The translations under genes were made by a program, and so were the position numbers. Positions 58,506-64,000 of a stretch of DNA of 64,000 nt are shown here, piece by piece. Source of the DNA: Meconema thalassinum (taxonomy: Eukaryota > Arthropoda > Insecta > Orthoptera > Tettigoniidae); assembly GCA_946902985.2 (NCBI GenBank), contig OX336397.1, forward strand, positions 147,677,890 to 147,741,889. Direction: 5' to 3'. Below the pieces are notes generated by a model, which did no database searches, was not told the origin of the DNA, and saw only the letters and a list, made by a program, of their open reading frames with translations. Position 1 is the first letter of the stretch. Every line of letters begins with the position of its first letter.

Positions 58506-61500
58506 TTGGAAGCCTTCATAGGGAGGTTAAGGCTGCTTGAACTTTTAGTTCTCGTAGTCAAGTGGTGCAGTTGCACCTTATATAAAGGGAGGTGGCGCGC
58601 AGTTCGTCACTCCTGTGGGGGTCCGGGCGGGGACACCAAGAGCCCGCCGATGAGCCTAACTTGGTGTCCTAGGCGAAACCCCACACAAGACACGGCACAA
58701 ACCTAGAAGAATTGCTGAGTTTTAATTCACCGGCCGTGAAAGCCAATATACCATTTTTTTGGAAGCCTTCATAGGGAGGTTAAGGCTGCTTGAACTTTTA
58801 GTTCTCGTAGTCAAGTGGAGCAGTTGCACCTTATATAAAGGGAGGTGGCGCGCAGTTCGTCACTCCTGTGGGGGTCCGGGCGGGGACACCAAGAGCCCGC
58901 CGATGAGCCTAACTTGGTGTCCTAGGCGAAACCCCACACAAGACACGGCACAAACCTAGAAGAATTGCAGAGTTTTAATTCACCGGCCGTGAAAGCCAAT
59001 ATACCATCTTTTTGGAAGCCTTCATAGGGAGGTTAAGGCTGCTTGAACTTTTAGTTCTCGTAGTCAAGAGGTGCAGTTGCACCTTATATAAAGGGAGGTG
59101 GCGCGCAGTTCGTCACTCCTGTGGCGGTCCGGGCGGGGACACCAAGAGCCCGCCGATGAGCCTAACTTGGTGTCCTAGGCGAGACCCCACACAAGACACG
59201 GCACAAACCTAGAAGATTTGCTGAGTTTTAATTCACCGGCCGTGAAAGCCAATATACCATCTTTTTGGAAGCCTTCATAGGGAGGTTAAGTCTGCTTGAA
59301 CTTTTATTTCTCGTAGTCAAGTGGTGCAGTTGCACCTTATATAAAGGGAGGTGGCGCGCAGTTCGTCACTCCTGTGGGGGTCCGGGCGGGGACACCAAGA
59401 GCCCGCCGATGAGCCTAACTTGGTGTCCTAGGCGAAACCCCACACAAGACACGGCACAAACCTAGAAGAATTGCTGAGTTTTAATTCACCGGCCGTGAAA
59501 GCCAATATACCATCTTTTTGGAAGCCTTCATAGGGAGGTTAAGGCTGCTTGAACTTTTAGTTCTCGTAGTCAAGTGGTGCAGTTGCACCTTATATAAAGG
59601 GATGTGGCGCGCAGTTCGTCACTCCTGTGGGGGTCCGGGCGGGGACACCAAGAGCCCGCCGATGAGCCTAACTTGGTGTCCTAGGCGAAACCCCACACAA
59701 GACACGGCACAAACCTAGAAGAATTGCTGAGTTTTAATTCACCGGCCGTGAAAGCCAATATACCATCTTTTTGGAAGCCTTCATAGGGAGGTTAAGGCTG
59801 CTTGAACTTTTAGTTCTCGTAGTCAAGTGGTGCAGTTGCACCTTATATAAAGGGAGGTGGCGCGCAGTTCGTCACTCCTGTGGGGGTCCGGGCGGAGACA
59901 CCAAGAGCCCGCCGATGATCCTAACTTGGTGTCCTAGGCGAAACCCCACACAAGACACGGCACAAACCTAGAAGAATTGCTGAGTTTTAATTCACCGGCC
60001 GTGAAAGCCAATATACCATCTTTTTGGAAGCCTTCATAGGGAGGTTAAGGCTGCTTGAACTTTTAGTTCTCGTATTCAAGTGGAGCAGTTGCACCTTATA
60101 TAAAGGGAGGTGGCGCGCAGTTCGTCACTCCTGTGGGGGTCCGGGCGGGGACACCAAGAGCCCGCCGATGAGCCTAACTTGGTGTCCTAGGCGAAACCCC
60201 ACACAAGACACGGCACAAACCTAGAAGAATTGCTGAGTTTTAATTCACCGGCCGTGAAAGCCAATATACCATCTTTTTGGAAGCCTTAATAGGGAGGTTA
60301 AAGCTGCTTGAACTTTTAGTTCTCGTAGGCAAGAGGTGCAGTTGCACCTTATATAAAGGGAGGTGGCGCGCAGTTCGTCACTCCTGTGGCGGTCCGGGCG
60401 GGGAAACCAAGAGCCCGCCGATGAGCCTAAATTGGTGTCCTAGGCGAAACCCCACACAAGACACGGCTCAAACCTAGAAGAATTGCTGAGTTTTAATTCA
60501 CCGGCCGTGAAAGCCAATATACCATCTTTTTGGAAGCCTTCATAGGGAGGTTAAGGCTGCTTGAACTTTTAGTTCTCGTAGTCAAGTGGTGCAGTTGCAC
60601 CTTATATAAAGGGAGGTGGCGCGCAGTTCGTCACTCCTGTGGGGGTCCGGGCGGGGACACCAAGAGCCCGCCGATGAGCCTAACTTGGTGTCCTAGGCGA
60701 AACCCCACACAAGACACGGCACAAACCTAGAAGAATTGCTGAGTTTTAATTCACCGGCCGTGAAAGCCAATATAACATCTTTTTGGAAGCCTTCATAGGG
60801 AGGTTAAGGCTGCTTGAACTTTTAGTTCTCGTAGTCAAGTGGTGCAGTTGCACCTTATATAAAGGGAGGTGGCGCGCAGTTCGTCACTCCTGTGGGGGTC
60901 CGGGCGGGGACACCAAGAGCCCGCCGATGAGCCTAACTTGTTGTCCTAGGCGAAACCCCACACAAGACACGGCACAAACCTAGAAGAATTGCTGAGTTTT
61001 AATTCACCGGCCGTGAAAGCCAATATACCATCTTTTTGGAAGCCTTCATAGGGAGGTTAAGGCTGCTTGAACTTTTAGTTCTCGTAGTCAAGTGGTGCAG
61101 TTGCACCTTATATAAAGGGAGGTGGCGTGCAGTTCGTCACTCCTGTGGGGGTCCGGGCGGGGACACCAAGAGCCCGCCGATGAGCCTAAATTGGTGTCCT
61201 AGGCGAAACCCCACACAAGACACGGCACAAACCTAGAAGAATTGCTGAGTTTTAATTCACCGGCCGTGAAAGCCAATATACCATCTTTTTGGAAGCCTTC
61301 ATAGGGAGGTTAAGGCTGCTTGAACTTTTAGTTCTCGTAGTCAAGTGGTGCAGTTGCACCTTATATAAAGGGAGGTGGCGCGCAGTTCGTCACTCCTGTG
61401 GGGGTCCGGGCGGGGACACCAAGAGCCCGCCGATGAGCCTAACTTGGTGTCCTAGGCGAAACCCCACACAAGACACGGCACAAACCTAGTAGAATTGCTG

Positions 61501-62661
61501 AGTTTTAATTCACCGGCCGTGAAAGCCAATATACCATCTTTTTGGAAGCCTTCATAGGGAGGTTAAGGCTGCTTGAACTTTTAGTTCTCGTAGTCAAGTG
61601 GAGCAGTTGCACCTTATATAAAGGGAGGTGGCGCGCAGTTCGTCACTCCTGTGGGGGTCCGGGCGGGGACACCAAGAGCCCGCCGATGAGCCTAACTTGG
61701 TGTCCTAGGCGAAACCCCACACAAGACACGGCACAAACCTAGAAGAATTGCTGAGTTTTAATTCACCGGCCGTGAAAGCCAATATACCACCTTTTTGGAA
61801 GCCTTCATAGGGAGGTTAAGGCTGCTTGAACTTTTAGTTCTCGTAGTCAAGAGGTGCAGTTGCACCTTATATAAAGGGAGGTGGCGCGCAGTTCGTCACT
61901 CCTGTGGCGGTCCGGGCGGGGACACCAAGAGCCCGCCGATGAGCCTAACTTGGTGTCCTAGGCGAAACCCCACACAAGACACGGCACAAACCTAGAAGAA
62001 TTGCTGAGTTTTAATTCACCGGCCGTGAAAGCCAATATACCATCTTTTTGGAAGCCTTAATAGGGAGGTTAAAGCTGCTTGAACTTTTAGTTCTCGTAGG
62101 CAAGAGGTGCAGTTGCACCTTATATAAAGGGAGGTGGCGCGCAGTTCGTCACTCCTGTGGCGGTCCGGGCGGGGACACCAAGAGCCCGCCGATGAGCCTA
62201 ACTTGGTGTCCTAGGCGAAACTCCACACAAGACACGGCACAAACCTAGAAGAATTGCTGAGTTTTAATTCACCGGCCGTGAAAGCCAATATACCATCTTT
62301 TTGGAAGTCTTCATAGGGACGTTAAGGCTGCTTGAACTTTTAGTTCTCGTAGTCAAGTGGTGCAGTTGCACCTTATATAAAGGGAGGTGGCGCGCAGTTC
62401 TTCACTCCTGTGGGGGTCCGGGCGGGGACACCAAGAGCCCGCCGATGAGCCTAACTTGGTGTCCTAGGCGAAACCCCACACAAGACACGGCACAAACCTA
62501 GAAGAATTGCTGAGTTTTAATTCACCGGCCGTGAAAGCCAATATACCATCTTTTTGGAAGCCTTCAAAGGGAGGTTAAGGCTGCTTGAACTTTTAGTTCT
62601 CGTAGTCAAGTGGTGCAGTTGCACCTTATATAAAGGGAGGTGGCGCGCAGTTCGTCACTCC

Positions 62662-62733
62662 TGTGGGGGTCCGGGCGGGGACACCAAGAGCCCGCCGATG
62701 AGCCTAACTTGGTGTCCTAGGCGGAACCCCACA
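62662..62733 (+). ncRNA. Hammerhead copy with CGGAA in place of CGAAA (predicted inactive)
   Basis: Example of a recurrent variant in which the conserved GAAA after stem II reads GGAA, changing A13 to G. The same change is seen in units starting at 16514, 29415, 29668, 31185, 40291, 43833, 48387, 53447 and 62554. Seven of these nine also carry the TCAAAGGG marker near their unit start, so the lesion travels with a higher-order-repeat class. A13 belongs to the catalytic core, so loss of cleavage is expected. Confidence 0.75.
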
Positions 62734-63420
62734 CAAGACACGGCACAAACCTAGAAGAATTGCTGAGTTTTAATTCACCGGCCGTGAAAGCCAATATACC
62801 ATCTTTTTGGAAGCCATCATAGGGAGGTTAAGGCTGCTTGAACTTTTAGTTCTCGTAGTCAAGTGGTGCAGTTGCACCTTATATAAAGGGAGGTGGCGCG
62901 CAGTTCGTCACTCCTGTGGGGGTCCGGGCGGGGACACCAAGAGCCCGCCGATGAGCCTAAATTGGTGTCCTAGGCGAAACCCCACACAAGACACGGCACA
63001 AACCTAGAAGAATTGCTGAGTTTTAATTCACCGGCCGTGAAAGCCAATATACCATCTTTTTGGAAGCCTTCATAGGGAGGTTAAGGCTGCTTGAACTTTT
63101 AGTTCTCGTAGTCAAGTGGTGCAGTTGCACCATATATAAAGGGAGGTGGCGCGCAGTTCGTCACTCCTGTGGGGGTCCGGGCGGGGACACCAAGAGCCCG
63201 CCGATGAGCCTAACTTGGTGTCCTAGGCGAAACCCCACACAAGACACGGCACAAACCTAGAAGAATTGCTGAGTTTTAATTCACCGGCCGTGAAAGCCAA
63301 TATACCTTCTTTTTGGAAGCCTTCATAGGGAGGTTAAGGCTGCTTGAACTTTTAGTTCTCGTAGTCAAGTGGTGCAGTTGCACCTTATATAATGGGAGGT
63401 GGCGCGCAGTTCGTCACTCC

Positions 63421-63491
63421 TGTGGGGGTCCGGGCAGGGACACCAAGAGCCCGCTGATGAGCCTAACTTGGTGTCCTAGCGAAACCCCACA
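63421..63491 (+). ncRNA. Hammerhead ribozyme copy with CUGAUGA but damaged stem II
   Basis: Core box CTGATGA at 63454-63460 has the canonical U4, and GUC ends at 63430. One G is missing in the 3' strand of stem II (CCTAGCGAAA instead of CCTAGGCGAAA), which shortens the stem to two clean pairs beside the core. Loop I also carries the GGGCAGGG variant. The same missing G occurs in the unit starting at 30427, so the lesion belongs to a dispersed lineage. Predicted weak or inactive. Confidence 0.75.
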
Positions 63492-64000
63492 CAAGACACG
63501 GCACAAACCTAGAAGAATTGCTGAGTTTTAATTCACCGGCCGTGAAAGCCAATATACCATCTTTTTGGAAGCCTTCATAGGGAGGTTAAGACTGCTTGAA
63601 CTTTTAGTTCTCGTAGTCAAGTGGAGCAGTTGCCCCTTATATAAAGGGAGGTGGCGCGCAGTTCGTCACTCCTGTGGGGGTCCGGGCGGGGACACCAAGA
63701 GCCCGCCGATGAGCCTAACTTGGTGTCCTAGGCGAAACCCCACACAAGACACGGCACAAACCTAGAAGAATTGCTGAGTTTTAATTCACCGGCCGTGAAA
63801 GCCAATATACCATCTTTTTGGAAGCCTTCATAGGGAGGTTAAGGCTGCTTGAACTTTTAGTTCTCGTAGTCAAGAGGTGCAGTTGCACCTTATATCAAGG
63901 GAGGTGGCGCGCAGTTCGTCACTCCTGTGGCGGTCCGGGCCGGGACACCAAGAGCCCGCCGATGAGCCTAACTTGGTGTCCTAGGCGAAACCCCACACAA

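Larger units (their letters stand above)
14594..64000 (+). repeat. 253-bp hammerhead satellite array, right arm
   Basis: The array resumes at S+103 of the unit broken at 9509 and runs to the window edge, about 195 units with unchanged orientation. The distance between unit starts 9407 and 14744 is 5337, which is 253 plus 5084 (element plus one target-site duplication), so phase is kept exactly. Diagnostic variants recur in order: TGGAGC, then AGAGGTGC with CGGTCC, then GGGACG, then TCAAAGGG, then AAATTGG. These form higher-order repeats of variable length. Length changes are rare: 252-bp units near 15503, 20309, 27645, 39027, 42062, 51424 and 56736, and a 254-bp unit at 49147. No other transposon insertion or inversion was noticed. 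Confidence 0.98.

Noticed and set aside
1..64000. CRISPR array
   Set aside because: The repeat unit is 253 bp with no short repeat/unique spacer alternation, and the context is eukaryotic.

Overview
The window is almost entirely one head-to-tail satellite array of 253-bp units, all in the same orientation. There are about 233 units over 1-9509 and 14594-64000. A single full-length non-LTR retrotransposon of the Jockey type interrupts the array at 9510-14583. The retrotransposon (PRE_C2HC-like and CCHC-knuckle gag, APE endonuclease plus reverse transcriptase, no RNase H) points to an arthropod nuclear genome, most likely an insect. I cannot name the species. There are no bacterial genes, rRNA, tRNA or CRISPR.

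The main result is inside the satellite unit. Each unit carries a complete layout of a type III hammerhead self-cleaving ribozyme. In order it has a stem III strand, the cleavage triplet GUC, a 5-bp stem I, the core box C-C/U-GAUGA, a 5-bp stem II, CGAAA, and the other stem III strand. If S is the first base of the TTGGAAGCC word of a unit, the ribozyme spans about S+108 to S+179 and the predicted cleavage follows S+117. A transcript of the array would therefore be cut into 253-nt monomers. Nearly all units have C instead of the normally invariant U4. I saw the canonical CUGAUGA in only two units, and only one of these (33569-33640) is canonical in every other core element. The loops of stems I and II are complementary over 10 nt. 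Upstream of the ribozyme each unit has TATATAAA, with a TCACT initiator-like word whose A is 30 nt downstream of the first T. There is also a competing pol III A-box/B-box-like pair. Together this resembles a retrozyme or hammerhead satellite that produces small RNAs. Activity and transcription are inferred, not shown.

Retrotransposon: a 10-bp target-site duplication (9500-9509 and 14584-14593) flanks a 5074-bp element, and the array resumes exactly in phase. The left junction lies immediately before the predicted satellite transcription start. The element's 5' end therefore sits about 30 nt downstream of an intact satellite TATA box, and a satellite hammerhead begins just after its 3' end. 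ORF2 is open over 914 codons. ORF1 appears frameshifted in a run of nine C residues, with its C-terminal part continuing in another frame up to 1 bp before the ORF2 start. The 3' UTR ends with two hairpins and three TTGAG copies.

Array architecture: diagnostic variants recur in order and define nested higher-order repeats. The clearest are a 20-unit block at 48134-53193 followed directly by its 21-unit copy at 53194-58505, and a 3-unit block duplicated at 35232-36749 and present again at 39279-40037. The 66-codon open frames in most units begin at TTG and are judged not to be genes.
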